Positions 51,033 to 59,616 are shown, numbered from the stretch's first letter. The stretch: DNA of 64,000 nt from Kitasatospora xanthocidica (GCF_014656195.1 NZ_BNBY01000012.1:1-64000); one strand, 5' to 3'. The notes: generated by a model from the sequence alone, not told the origin. Numbers and translations: made by a program.

Positions 51033-51797
51033 ATGAGCACCCACGACCCCTCAGGCCCCCAGCCGGAGGGGGGCGGCAAGCCCTCCTTCGACAAGCAGTC
51101 CCCGCAGCCGGGCGGCGGCACGCCGGAAGGCGAGCCGTCGGGCCCGACCCCGTCCCACAGCCCGTCGGAAGGCACGCCGGAAGGCCCGTCCGAGGGTGCG
51201 GCCGGCGGCCCCGGCGCCTACCAGGGCACCTACGGCGGAACCACGTACGGCGGCCCGACCCGCGGTCAGGACCCCTACGGCCAGAACCCGTACGACCGCA
51301 CCCCGCCCGGCCACGGCACCGGCTACGGCCCCGGCGCGTACGGGACCCCCGGCGCCGGACCCGTCCCCGGCATGCCGCCGATCGGCACCTGGCCCAAGCG
51401 CATCCTCGCCCGGCTGATCGACTACCTCCTCATGCAGATCATCGGCGTCGTCGTGGTCGGGCCCTTCGCCGACCTCAGCGAACGCAACGGCTCCGCCGAG
51501 GCGTTCTGGCTCGGCTGCGCCCTCTACCTCATCTACGAGGCCCTGATGCTCAGCCGGGACGGACAGACCCTCGGCAAGAAGGCGATGAAGATCCGCGTCG
51601 CCATGCTCATCGACGGGAGCACCCCCACCCAGTCCGCCGCCTGGACCCGCTCGGCCGTCTTCATCCTCCCGGCCGTGCTCTGCTGCGCCGCGATCTGGTG
51701 GGTCGTCGACGGCCTCTTCGGCGTCTTCGACAAGCCGTACCGGCAGTGCGTCCACGACAAGGCGGCGAAGACCGTGGTGGTCACCACGGAGGTCTGA
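51033..51797 (+). CDS. RDD family membrane protein
   Basis: A 254-aa membrane protein. A Pro/Gly/Ser-rich N-terminal region (about 1-120, with tandem PEG, YGG and QNPY motifs) precedes an RDD domain (KRILARLIDYLLMQIIGVVV, GQTLGKKAMKIRVAML, and two more helices). ATG 51033; a TTCTAC/TACTCG stretch lies 10-15 nt upstream, so it could be leaderless. Related to but distinct from the preceding RDD gene, so they look like divergent paralogs. Confidence 0.85.
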   Translation: MSTHDPSGPQPEGGGKPSFDKQSPQPGGGTPEGEPSGPTPSHSPSEGTPEGPSEGAAGGPGAYQGTYGGTTYGGPTRGQDPYGQNPYDRTPPGHGTGYGPGAYGTPGAGPVPGMPPIGTWPKRILARLIDYLLMQIIGVVVVGPFADLSERNGSAEAFWLGCALYLIYEALMLSRDGQTLGKKAMKIRVAMLIDGSTPTQSAAWTRSAVFILPAVLCCAAIWWVVDGLFGVFDKPYRQCVHDKAAKTVVVTTEV

Positions 51798-51833
51798 GCG
51801 GCGGCGCGGAACGCGCCCGCGCCCGGCGGCGGA

Positions 51834-52106
51834 TCAGCGCTGCCGGGCGTACGCGCGCTCGGGGCCGGTGGGAGCAGCATCGTCGGCCTGGGCCGCGCGG
51901 GGCGCCTCGGCCGTGCCCGGCCCGGCGGCGGCGGACGACGAGGAGAGCGCGAGCACCGTCACCACGGTGCCGAGAGCCAGCGCGACCGCCACCAGCACCG
52001 TCACCGCCAGGACGCCCTCGGCGCCCGAAACGGCCAGCAGTGCCACCGCGGTGGCGACGACGGTGAACGAGCCGAGGCAGACCTGGGCAGCGGAGGGACG
52101 CGGCAT
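51834..52106 (-). CDS. Small two-helix membrane protein
   Basis: A 90-aa protein. ATG 52106 (MPRPSAAQVC) has AAGGA 9 nt upstream. Two hydrophobic segments (CLGSFTVVATAVALLAVSG and LAVTVLVAVALALGTVVTVL) and a polar Ala/Pro tail. No recognised family. Convergent with the RDD gene and divergent from endonuclease V. Confidence 0.7.
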   Translation of the reverse strand: MPRPSAAQVCLGSFTVVATAVALLAVSGAEGVLAVTVLVAVALALGTVVTVLALSSSSAAAGPGTAEAPRAAQADDAAPTGPERAYARQR

Positions 52107-52355
52107 GGCGGGGGTCCTTCGCACGTCGGGGGAAACGGGCGGGAATGGTGCCGGTTCCAGGAGTCCTACCCGGCAAGGCAGTTCAGAACCTCCAGGCTAA
52201 CCCCCGCCGCCGGGGGCACGGGGGGCGCACGGGCTCACCCCGGGGTCGTCCGGCCCGGTCGGTACGGTGAACCGGACCAGCCCGCCGCGGTGCGACCACC
52301 ACGCACCGCGCACCACCGCACCACCGCACGCCACCACACACCGGGGGAACCGACC

Positions 52356-53060
52356 GTGCCCATTCCCGCCGACTGGCCCACCACCGAGGCCGAGGCACTC
52401 GCCGAACAACAGCGGCTCCGCCCGCTCGTCCAGGCCCACGACGACCACGACGAACCCGTCGGCCCCCTCGTCGCCGGCGTCGACGTCGCCTACGACGACG
52501 ACCACGACCTCGTCGTCGCCGCAGCCGTCCTGCTCCACCGCGACACCCTCGACGTCGTCGAACAAGCCACCGCCGTCGGCCGGATCGCCTTCCCCTACGT
52601 CCCCGGACTGCTCGCCTTCCGCGAACTCCCCGCCGTCCTCGACGCACTCGCCGCCCTCACCCGCACCCCCGACACCGTCGTCTGCGACGGCTACGGCCTC
52701 GCCCACCCCCGCCGCCTCGGCCTCGCCAGCCACCTCGGCGTCCTCACCGGACTGCGCACCCTTGGCGTCGCCAAAACCCCCTTCACCTTCGACCACCGCG
52801 AACCCGACGCGCCCCGCGGCTCCACCACCCCGCTCACCGACCCCGCCACCGGAGAAGAAGTCGGCCGCGCCCTCCGGACCCGCCCCGGCGTCAAACCCGT
52901 CTTCGTCTCCGTCGGCCACCGGATCGGCCTCGACACCGCCGTCCGCACCACCCTCGACCTCGCCCGCCGGTACCGCCTCCCCGAAACCACCCGACACGCC
53001 GACTCCCTCTGCCGCCGCGCCCTCACCGAAGCCCTCAACGACCGGACGACCGCGAACTGA
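52356..53060 (+). CDS. nfi: Endonuclease V
   Basis: A 234-aa deoxyinosine-specific endonuclease that cleaves one base 3' of hypoxanthine in DNA. GTG 52356 (MPIPADWPTT) has GGGGGA 8 nt upstream. Conserved residues are present: Asp43 (AGVDVAYD), Tyr81 and Glu90 (FPYVPGLLAFRE), Asp111 and His117 (CDGYGLAHPRRLG), in the order seen in Thermotoga EndoV. Length is normal. The coding strand is strikingly C-rich, as in the next two genes. Confidence 0.94.
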   Translation: MPIPADWPTTEAEALAEQQRLRPLVQAHDDHDEPVGPLVAGVDVAYDDDHDLVVAAAVLLHRDTLDVVEQATAVGRIAFPYVPGLLAFRELPAVLDALAALTRTPDTVVCDGYGLAHPRRLGLASHLGVLTGLRTLGVAKTPFTFDHREPDAPRGSTTPLTDPATGEEVGRALRTRPGVKPVFVSVGHRIGLDTAVRTTLDLARRYRLPETTRHADSLCRRALTEALNDRTTAN

Positions 53061-53153
53061 CCAAGCCCCGAACGGGCCCGGGCCCGGTGTGTTAGACATG
53101 AGACACCGGGGCCCGGCCCCGACCATCGAGGACGGACGCACGGGGGCGCCGCA

Positions 53154-53618
53154 ATGGGATCAGGCACGGGCAAGAACAACAGCGCCGGCACCGGCACCAC
53201 CGGCGGAGCCGGACAGGGATACCGCGTCGAGGTCGAACAACTCCGCGCCTTCGCCGGCCAAGTACGGCTCCTGCTCGCCGACTTCCAGAAACACGCCGAC
53301 GGCACCGGCACCCACGGACGCAGCGGCGTCGGCAAGAACGCCTTCGGCACCTTCGCCGAAGCCACCGAGATCCACGGCCGCTACAGCACCATGCGGGACG
53401 CACTGCGCGACGTCCTCAACCAACTCCAGGAAGCCGTGAACGAAGCCCAGCAGAAGGCCGACCTCACCGCCACCAACTACGAGGAACACGACCAGCACAC
53501 CGCGCAGAAACTCAAACTCGCCGCCGACGGCTGGTCCGTCGACAAACCCTCCGCGACCAGCCAAGCCGCGTACGAGAAGAACCTCACCCCGTCCAACCGC
53601 GGCAACGCCACCCTCTGA
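53154..53618 (+). CDS. WXG100-related type VII secretion substrate candidate
   Basis: A 154-aa helical protein. ATG 53154 has GGGGGC upstream. After a Gly/Thr/Ser-rich leader, two helices (RVEVEQLRAFAGQVRLLLADFQKH; RYSTMRDALRDVLNQLQEAVNEAQQ) are separated by a short turn, a layout like WXG100/ESAT-6 proteins, though the W-x-G itself is replaced. The C-terminal YEEHD (109-113) matches the YxxxD/E secretion motif of type VII substrates. Together with the downstream gene and mycosin, it forms an accessory secretion module. Confidence 0.75.
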   Translation: MGSGTGKNNSAGTGTTGGAGQGYRVEVEQLRAFAGQVRLLLADFQKHADGTGTHGRSGVGKNAFGTFAEATEIHGRYSTMRDALRDVLNQLQEAVNEAQQKADLTATNYEEHDQHTAQKLKLAADGWSVDKPSATSQAAYEKNLTPSNRGNATL

Positions 53619-53662
53619 CCCGCACACCCACCCACCCGCACCCGAACGGAGGCCGACCGCCC

Positions 53663-55093
53663 GTGGTCTACACCGACTTCACCAAATACAGCCACGCCCA
53701 ACTCCGCACCATGGCGCAGGCCCTCGACCCCGGCGCGGTCATGGCCGCCGGAGACCCCTGGCGCACCGCCTCCGACACCCTCAAGCAGATCCGCCTCACC
53801 CTCACCAAAGCCAGCACCGAAGCCGCCACCACCTGGGAAGGCACCACCAGCGACGCCTTCCACACCCGCATGCTCAACCTCGCCGCCAGCATCAACAACG
53901 CCGCCGCCTACGCCAACGACGCGGCCAACATCCTCCACAGCGTCTCCGAGGCCATGGCCAAGGCCAAACGCGAGATGCCCGAAGAACCCGGCAACTGGGA
54001 CAAGTTCAAGGACACCGTCGGCGACGGTGTCTCCGCCGTCTTCGGCGACGGCGACGACGACCACATCCCCATCGCCGACCGAAAGAAGGCCGAAGCCGCC
54101 GCCATCATGCAAACCCTCGCCATGCACTACCGCATCGCGACCCCGGCGTTGAAGGCTCCGCCGCCGTACGACCCGAAGAAGCCGCCAGCCCCGAAGGACG
54201 ACCGCGCGGACGGACCGCAGGACGACCCCATTGGAGCGGCTGCGACGGCAGCCGCGATTTTCTCTGGAACATCAGCAGGCGCGTCGACACGGGGGACGAG
54301 CGTTCCGCCGCCGCAGCGTTCGAGGTCTTCTCAGACACCGGTGCAGGCTCGCTCCACAGCGAGGAATATGCCTGTTCCGACCGACTCGGGGATTAAGGGG
54401 GGAACGGCGCAGGCTTCCCTGAAGCCGCCCGGTTCGCTGAGTCGTGGTCCCGCTGAGGGGATCTCCGGCAGGCCGGTGTCTCCTTCGAGCGGCAGTGTGC
54501 CGAGCCCTGTGCTTGCGGGGACTCAGACCTCAGGAATCGACGTTGCACCGACCGGCTCCCCGGCGGGCGGGCCGTTTGGTGGCGGGCAGGAGAACGGCCG
54601 TCCTGCAGGCTCGAATGCAACGCCCGCGCCAGCCGGACCAGTCGTGGGCCAGGCCAAGGTCAGCCCTGGGGGCAAGGAGGTTCCCAGCAGGGCGACACCG
54701 GTGGAGGGTTCCGGGCCTCGCATTGGGCGAGTTGTCGGCGGTGAGGTCCAGCCGGGGCTTGGGGCGGGGAGCCGTGGGGTTCCTGGGGGCAAGCAGCCTG
54801 CACGTACTTCGGCACGGCCGGGCGTGGTTGCAGGGGAGAATGTGAAACCTGTTCCTGGAGCGCAGGGTCGACAGTCCTTCACGGAAGGCGGCTCCGGGCT
54901 GGGAGCGCGGAACCGCCTCAAGAGTGAACCGGGTGTCGGGAGTACGAATGCCATCTCTTCCGGCGTCCCGTTGAGCGGGGCACAAGGGCGCAAGAAGGAC
55001 CGGGAGAAGGATGGCAAGCGACCGGATTTCCTCGTAGAGGACGAAGAGACCTGGGCGTCGGACAAGCCGGCCAATCCGAACGTGGTGGAATGA
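53663..55093 (+). CDS. WXG100-like protein with long disordered C-terminal region
   Basis: A 476-aa protein. GTG 53663 has GGAGG 10 nt upstream. The N-terminal helical hairpin (about 30-115) contains the W-E-G turn (residues 58-60, TTWEGTTSDAF). A linker and a long Gly/Pro/Ser/Arg-rich region (about 190-440) follow, and the C-terminal end (RPDFLVEDEETW...) is seen in other streptomycete proteins of this type. The DNA composition changes inside the gene: up to about 54130 it is extremely C-rich, from about 54200 onwards GC is lower and third positions are mixed. It could be a fusion or a recombination product. Confidence 0.78.
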   Translation: MVYTDFTKYSHAQLRTMAQALDPGAVMAAGDPWRTASDTLKQIRLTLTKASTEAATTWEGTTSDAFHTRMLNLAASINNAAAYANDAANILHSVSEAMAKAKREMPEEPGNWDKFKDTVGDGVSAVFGDGDDDHIPIADRKKAEAAAIMQTLAMHYRIATPALKAPPPYDPKKPPAPKDDRADGPQDDPIGAAATAAAIFSGTSAGASTRGTSVPPPQRSRSSQTPVQARSTARNMPVPTDSGIKGGTAQASLKPPGSLSRGPAEGISGRPVSPSSGSVPSPVLAGTQTSGIDVAPTGSPAGGPFGGGQENGRPAGSNATPAPAGPVVGQAKVSPGGKEVPSRATPVEGSGPRIGRVVGGEVQPGLGAGSRGVPGGKQPARTSARPGVVAGENVKPVPGAQGRQSFTEGGSGLGARNRLKSEPGVGSTNAISSGVPLSGAQGRKKDREKDGKRPDFLVEDEETWASDKPANPNVVE

Positions 55094-55125
55094 AGCCGGT
55101 CCGTGGACGGATGGGTGATCTGATC

Positions 55126-55156
55126 GCATCCCGCAGGTCGGTGACCTGCGGGATGC
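55126..55156 (+). terminator. Hairpin just before the mycosin gene
   Basis: A 14-bp perfect stem (GCATCCCGCAGGTC at 55126-55139 with 55143-55156) has a 3-nt loop and ends 23 nt before the mycosin start. It could terminate the WXG gene transcript or act as an attenuator or mRNA-stabilising element. Confidence 0.65.
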
Positions 55157-55179
55157 CTTGCGCAGTGGGGTGACCAGGT

Positions 55180-56412
55180 TTGACGAGCCGTCGGGTGATG
55201 CGCAGCGCTGCGGCTCTGGCCGCCGCAGCGCTGATGACCGGATTCGCTGTTCCAGCCGCATCGGCAGATCAGATCAGGGACCAGCAATGGGCTCTGAAGA
55301 CATTCGAGGCCGAGGCGAAGGTCTGGCCGGTCAGCCAAGGTGACGGCGTGGTCGTCGGTGTGATCGACACCGGAGTGAGTCAGGACCAACCGGACTTGAC
55401 CGGGCAGGTGCTTCCTGGGGCTGACTTCTCCGGTGGCAACTCTGATGGCCGCGTGGACACCAATGGGCATGGCACCGGCATGGCAAGTTTGATCGCAGGG
55501 CACGGGCACGCTTCCCAGGCAGGGGTGATGGGTTTGGCCCCGAAGGCGAGAATTCTTCCAGTGAGAGTGATGACCGGTGGCGACGGCCCGGATCCTGAGC
55601 CAACCAGTGACTCCCAGGAAAACGGTTTCGCGGAGGCAATCCGTTTTGCCGTGGATCACGGTGCGAAGGTCGTCAATATTTCCCTCGGCGGGAATTATCG
55701 CTTCGACTCGAAGCTGAGGAAATCTGTCAGCTACGCGGTGTCGAAGGACGTTGTGCTGGTTGCCAGTACTGGAAACAGCGGATCCAGCATGGGAGCCGAT
55801 TACCCGGCAGCCTTTCCCGGGGTCGTTGCCGTGGGCGCCGTGGATTCAAACGGGACAGTTTGGGAGCGTTCCACATCGGGGGTGGAGACGACCCTCGCGG
55901 CGCCTGGGGTGGGCATCTACCGTTCTGCAGTGACGGCGCAGACTGGTTACGAGCGCAGGAGTGGCACCTCGGATGCCACGGCCTATGTCTCCGCAACCGC
56001 AGCACTCATTCGCTCCAAGTATCCGAATCTGTCGGCCGGGCAGGTGATTAGTCGGATGATCAAGGCGGCCACGCGGCCGGCTGACGGATCCGTTGTTCCG
56101 AACAACCAGTACGGATATGGAATTGTTGCGCCGGCTAAGGCTCTGGAAGCCAATCCAGCCGTAGATAGTGGGCCTCGAGAGAATCCTCTGATAGGGCGGA
56201 AGGAATCACGAGGAACGCCTCCTCCGATGGATGAGGCAACGGACGACCCATCCGTAGAAGCGGTGGTTCCCGAGGGGGAAGGCGGTAGCAGCAGCGGAAT
56301 CGGGTTCGGTGTGGGAGTCGCTATCGGCTTGGCTCTGTGGGCTTTGTTGATCGGCGGTGTGGTCGTGGTGGTCGCGTTCGTGGTGCGGGCGCGGCGGCGG
56401 GGGCGGGGTTGA
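55180..56412 (+). CDS. Mycosin (subtilisin-like S8 protease) of type VII secretion
   Basis: A 410-aa secreted, membrane-anchored serine protease. TTG 55180 (MTSRRVMRSAA) with GGGGTGACCAGG upstream; GTG 55195 and ATG 55198 are alternatives. A signal peptide (to about residue 29, ASA) precedes the S8 domain with triad Asp63 (GVIDTGVS), His97 (NGHGTGMAS) and Ser264 (SGTSDATA), oxyanion Asn199 (TGNSG). A Pro-rich stretch leads to a C-terminal membrane helix (GVAIGLALWALLIGGVVVVVAFVV) and Arg-rich tail. Mycosins process or control substrates of ESX systems. No EccB-E genes flank it. The GC content is well below the window average. Confidence 0.9.
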   Translation: MTSRRVMRSAAALAAAALMTGFAVPAASADQIRDQQWALKTFEAEAKVWPVSQGDGVVVGVIDTGVSQDQPDLTGQVLPGADFSGGNSDGRVDTNGHGTGMASLIAGHGHASQAGVMGLAPKARILPVRVMTGGDGPDPEPTSDSQENGFAEAIRFAVDHGAKVVNISLGGNYRFDSKLRKSVSYAVSKDVVLVASTGNSGSSMGADYPAAFPGVVAVGAVDSNGTVWERSTSGVETTLAAPGVGIYRSAVTAQTGYERRSGTSDATAYVSATAALIRSKYPNLSAGQVISRMIKAATRPADGSVVPNNQYGYGIVAPAKALEANPAVDSGPRENPLIGRKESRGTPPPMDEATDDPSVEAVVPEGEGGSSSGIGFGVGVAIGLALWALLIGGVVVVVAFVVRARRRGRG

Positions 56413-56417
56413 GGGGG

Positions 56418-57101
56418 TCATGCGGCGACGGCGATCTGCTGTCGGTGGTGTGTCGGGGTGGTGAGTTCGTCGATGACGGCGATGGCGAGGTCGGCCTGGG
56501 CGATGCGGGGGCCGAGGACGTGGGGGCCGCCGACCCGGTAGTGGCCGGTGGCGGGGGCGGTGCGGTCGAGGTCCATGGGCGGGGTGACGACGACCCAGTC
56601 GAGGTGGGCGGGGGAGGCGTGGAGCAGGTCGAGGGCGGCGGTGTGGCCGAGGGAGAAGGCGCGGTGGGCGTCGGGGAAGCCGGGGGTGTCGTGGACGGCG
56701 GTGCCGGGGGTGGTCTGCAGGGTGGTGGCGACGCCGATGTGGAGGAGGCGTCGTACGCCCGCGCGGTCGAGGCCGGTGACGAGGGCGGTGGTGGCGGCGC
56801 GGTAGAACTCGGCGGAGGGGGTGTCGGGGGTGTAGACGGAGCTGATGGCGGCCGGGTGTCCCGGGGCGGTGGCGGCGACGGCGGCGGGGTCGGTGACGTC
56901 GCAGCGCAGCAGGGTGACGCCGGGGCGGGCGAGGTCGGCGTGGCGTCGGGGGTCGCGGACTGCGGCGGTGACGGTGAGTCCGCGTCGGAGGGCTTCGGTG
57001 ACGAGGGCTCGGCCGACCTGGCCGCCGGCGCCGTAGACGATGAGGTCGGCGCGGTGCGGGCCGGTGGTGCCGTCGGTGCCGTCGGTGCTGGTGGTGTTCA
57101 A
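56418..57101 (-). CDS. NmrA-like NAD(P)-binding oxidoreductase
   Basis: A 227-aa atypical SDR. ATG 57101 has GGGAG upstream. Rossmann motif IVYGAGGQVGRALV, followed by AAVRDPRRH and LRCDVTDPAAV, puts it in the NmrA/NAD(P)H-azoreductase-like group. No Tyr-Lys catalytic pair is apparent, so it may be a redox sensor or reductase of unknown substrate. Divergent from an HxlR regulator, a recurrent pair in actinobacteria. Stop is 6 nt from the mycosin stop. Confidence 0.85.
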   Translation of the reverse strand: MNTTSTDGTDGTTGPHRADLIVYGAGGQVGRALVTEALRRGLTVTAAVRDPRRHADLARPGVTLLRCDVTDPAAVAATAPGHPAAISSVYTPDTPSAEFYRAATTALVTGLDRAGVRRLLHIGVATTLQTTPGTAVHDTPGFPDAHRAFSLGHTAALDLLHASPAHLDWVVVTPPMDLDRTAPATGHYRVGGPHVLGPRIAQADLAIAVIDELTTPTHHRQQIAVAA

Positions 57102-57167
57102 GGGGGTCTCCCGTCCGTTGGGGGGCGGGTGTCGGTGCCCGCCGGTGCGGTGACGGTAGACCGGGGG

Positions 57168-57551
57168 GTGCCGGTTACTTCAACGGTACTGGCGCCGCTG
57201 ACGGCGGACTTCTTCCCGGACTGTCCGGTGCAGGCCGTGCCGGTGCTGGGCAGCCGGAAGTGGGCGTGGAAGATCCTGCGGTGTCTGGAGGGCGGTCCGC
57301 GCCGTTTCTCGGAGTTGCGGGTGCCGCTGGTGGGTGTGACCGCCAAGGTGTTGGCGGAGTCGCTGCGGTCGATGGAGCGGGACGGTGCGGTGGAGCGCAC
57401 CGAGTTCGCGGAGAACCCGCCGCGGGTCGAGTACGCGCTGACGCCGTTGGGCCGGACGCTGCTGGGGCCGATGGACGCGGTGTGCGCGTGGAGCCGGGAG
57501 AACCTGGGCGGCCTGCTGGCGGCGCGGGCGGAGTACGAGCGCGGGCACTGA
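57168..57551 (+). CDS. HxlR-family winged-helix regulator
   Basis: A 127-aa regulator. I start at GTG 57168 (MPVTSTVLAPLT); GTG 57150 is possible. The HxlR pattern is clear: CPVQAVPVLGSRKWAWKILRCLEGGPRRFSEL, KVLAESLRSMERDGAVER, VEYALTPLGRTLLGPM. The single N-terminal Cys (DCPV) is the redox or electrophile-sensing position in HypR/QorR-type members. It probably represses the divergent oxidoreductase in response to reactive electrophiles, by analogy. Confidence 0.85.
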   Translation: MPVTSTVLAPLTADFFPDCPVQAVPVLGSRKWAWKILRCLEGGPRRFSELRVPLVGVTAKVLAESLRSMERDGAVERTEFAENPPRVEYALTPLGRTLLGPMDAVCAWSRENLGGLLAARAEYERGH

Positions 57552-57653
57552 GGGGGCGGGTGGCGGGCGGGTGGCGGAGGTGGCCGCATTTCGGCGGCCG
57601 CTGGCGTTCCTGCCGCTGGTGGGGTGGCCCCGGTGGCGGCCATGCTGGGGTCC

Positions 57654-58235
57654 ATGAGTGCTTCCGAGAATGCCGCGAACCCCGCTGACGCAGCCGCCGC
57701 GGGGGAGATCGTCCCCGACACCAAGGACTGGACCTGGGTGCTCGAACGCCCGTGCTCCGACTGCGGCTTGGACACGCCGGGGGTGGTGCGGGAGGACGTG
57801 GCGGGGATGATCCGGGTCAACGCCGAGGGCTGGCTGACGGTGCTGGCCGGGGACGAGGAGGGGCTGCGGCGCAGGCCGGAGCCGGGTGTCTGGTCGGATC
57901 TGGAGTACGCGTGCCACGTCCGGGACGTCTTCCGGCTGTTCCTGGTCCGGCTGAACCTCATGCTGGACGGGGAGGACCCGCTGTTCCCGAACTGGGACCA
58001 GGACGAGACGGCTGTCGCCGAGCGTTACGGGGAGCAGCTGCCGGGGGTGGTGGCCGGGGAGCTGGCGGAGGCCGCGGAGGCGCTGGCCGGGGCCTTCGAG
58101 CGGGTGGCCGGCGAGCAGTGGCGGCGTACGGGGAACCGTAGTGACGGGGCGCGGTTCACGGTCGAGTCGTTCGCCCGGTACCTGATCCACGACCCGGTGC
58201 ACCACCTGGTCGATGTGACGGGCGAGCGGGTCTGA
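57654..58235 (+). CDS. DinB-superfamily protein
   Basis: A 193-aa protein. ATG 57654 (MSASENAANP) is 7 nt after a CATGCT box and likely leaderless. A four-helix DinB-type bundle is suggested by WTWVLERPCSDCG, GVWSDLEYACHVRDVFRLF and a C-terminal LIHDPVHHLVDV; the three His (in ACHVRD and HDPVHH) are metal-ligand candidates. DinB-like proteins include thiol-dependent isomerases and mycothiol enzymes; function here is unknown. Confidence 0.85.
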   Translation: MSASENAANPADAAAAGEIVPDTKDWTWVLERPCSDCGLDTPGVVREDVAGMIRVNAEGWLTVLAGDEEGLRRRPEPGVWSDLEYACHVRDVFRLFLVRLNLMLDGEDPLFPNWDQDETAVAERYGEQLPGVVAGELAEAAEALAGAFERVAGEQWRRTGNRSDGARFTVESFARYLIHDPVHHLVDVTGERV

Positions 58236-58342
58236 GGCCGTCCCGGACCGGACGCGACGGGCCGGCCGGACACGACGGACGGCCCGGCCCGGCGGGCGCG
58301 GCGGCGCGCGAGGCGTTCAGGGGGCGCACGCGGGGCGCGCGG

Positions 58343-58783
58343 TCACCAGCCGGAGGCCTCGCGCAGCATGGTGCGGCGCAGTCGTCCGGCGACGCTGGCG
58401 GCGTCGGTGCCGATGACGTCGGCGATCTCGGGGGCGGCGAGGCCGACGACGTAGTGCAGGATCGCCAGGTCGTCGTCGGCCGGGTGGCGGTCCGGGTCGG
58501 GCGATTCCCGGCGGGTGTGTGCGGCGACGGTGCCGCGCAGGATCTCCCAGGCGTGCGCGGTCGGGTTGGAGCTCCCCATCAACTCGCGCCAGTGCACCGC
58601 GATTTCGGCGAACGCCTGTTGGACGGCCGTGGCCGCGTCGCTGTGCTCGGTCAGCCAGACCCGGGCATAGCTGAGGTACCGGGGGCGGTGGAGCTCGCAG
58701 AACGCGGTGAACTCCAGTGGTGCGTCCTCCGGCTCGCCGGGCCCCGGGGGTGGCTCGGCGGAACGCGTGTGACGGTTGGTCAT
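58343..58783 (-). CDS. Small ECF-sigma-like protein
   Basis: A 146-aa protein. ATG 58783 (MTNRHTRSAEPP) is preceded by GAGAAGACGAG; a -10-like TACCGT lies about 58 nt upstream. A sigma-70 region-2-like segment (TAFCELHRPRYLSYARVWLTE) and a region-4-like helix-turn-helix (LAAPEIADVIGTDAASVAGRLRRTML) are visible, but both are shorter and less typical than in ECF sigma factors, and the protein is about 30-50 aa short. It may be a diverged sigma or an adaptor-type regulator. Confidence 0.7.
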   Translation of the reverse strand: MTNRHTRSAEPPPGPGEPEDAPLEFTAFCELHRPRYLSYARVWLTEHSDAATAVQQAFAEIAVHWRELMGSSNPTAHAWEILRGTVAAHTRRESPDPDRHPADDDLAILHYVVGLAAPEIADVIGTDAASVAGRLRRTMLREASGW

Positions 58784-59616
58784 CTCGTCTTCTCGGAAAG
58801 GGAGATGGGTTTCTGACGGTCGATCATCTGTGCTCACTCTACGGTAGGCCCTCGGTGCGCTGGGTGACCAATCCGATGGAATGCCCGGAACCCGCCGCCG
58901 CCCGGCCGGTTCCGGTGAGGACCGGGTGCGGCACGGCGGTGGAGCGGGCCGGGCAGGGGCTGGCGGGTGGCCGGCGCGGGGCCGGCGGGGTGGTGCTGCG
59001 CAGTGGCGGGGGAGGCGTAGTTGCGAGCGCGTCGCAGCTGGTCAGAGGGTGTAGGACGGCTGTCGCCGCAAGGCGGTTGATGTGCCACCGTAGGCCCTGG
59101 GGCGGCTGGCGTCCACGCCCACGGCGCGAAGCCGGGCCCGCACAACCACCCGCGCAACCGTGCTCGCGATCCCCGCGGCGGTCGCGCCGGTCGCGGGGGC
59201 GGGGCGCGATCGGGGGGCGTCACGACCACACGCATGGCGGTACCGGGGCCCGTGGGCCCGGTGTGCGCGGGATGGTGAACATTGCGCCGCACATTCTCGG
59301 AAGCCGGGTCCTGCGGGCCCGGTGTGCGCGGGGGTGTGCGCGCAGCGGTGGGTGCCGGGGTGGCGGCGGGGTGAGCGCGCGGCGGATGCGCTGGGTCGGG
59401 CACATGCTGCGCGCCGGGGCGGACGTGGTGGTGAGCGGCGCGCGCACAGGGGCGGTCGCGCGCCGTCGCTCCGGGCCCGCGGATCCGGCGCCGGTCCGGG
59501 CGGTCCGTGCCCGTCGGCGGTCACCGTGCGGCTCGACCGTGCCCCGGCGGCCTGGAATCGGCCTCGGCGGCCGGGGCGTGGGGACGGGCCGTGCGGTTGC
59601 CCGTCGGGGGTTGCCG
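58784..59616. other. 833-bp stretch with no supportable gene
   Basis: Long open frames exist on both strands, but their translations are Arg/Pro/Gly-rich with no family similarity, and third-position choice does not favour any frame. It contains an 18-nt direct repeat (GGGCCCGGTGTGCGCGGG at 59254-59271 and 59315-59332). It may be noncoding or decayed DNA. Confidence 0.4.

Noticed and set aside
52267..53439. Long alternative frame over the endonuclease V gene
   Set aside because: The Ser/Pro/Thr-rich translation is a by-product of the C-rich strand; the endonuclease V frame has all catalytic residues.
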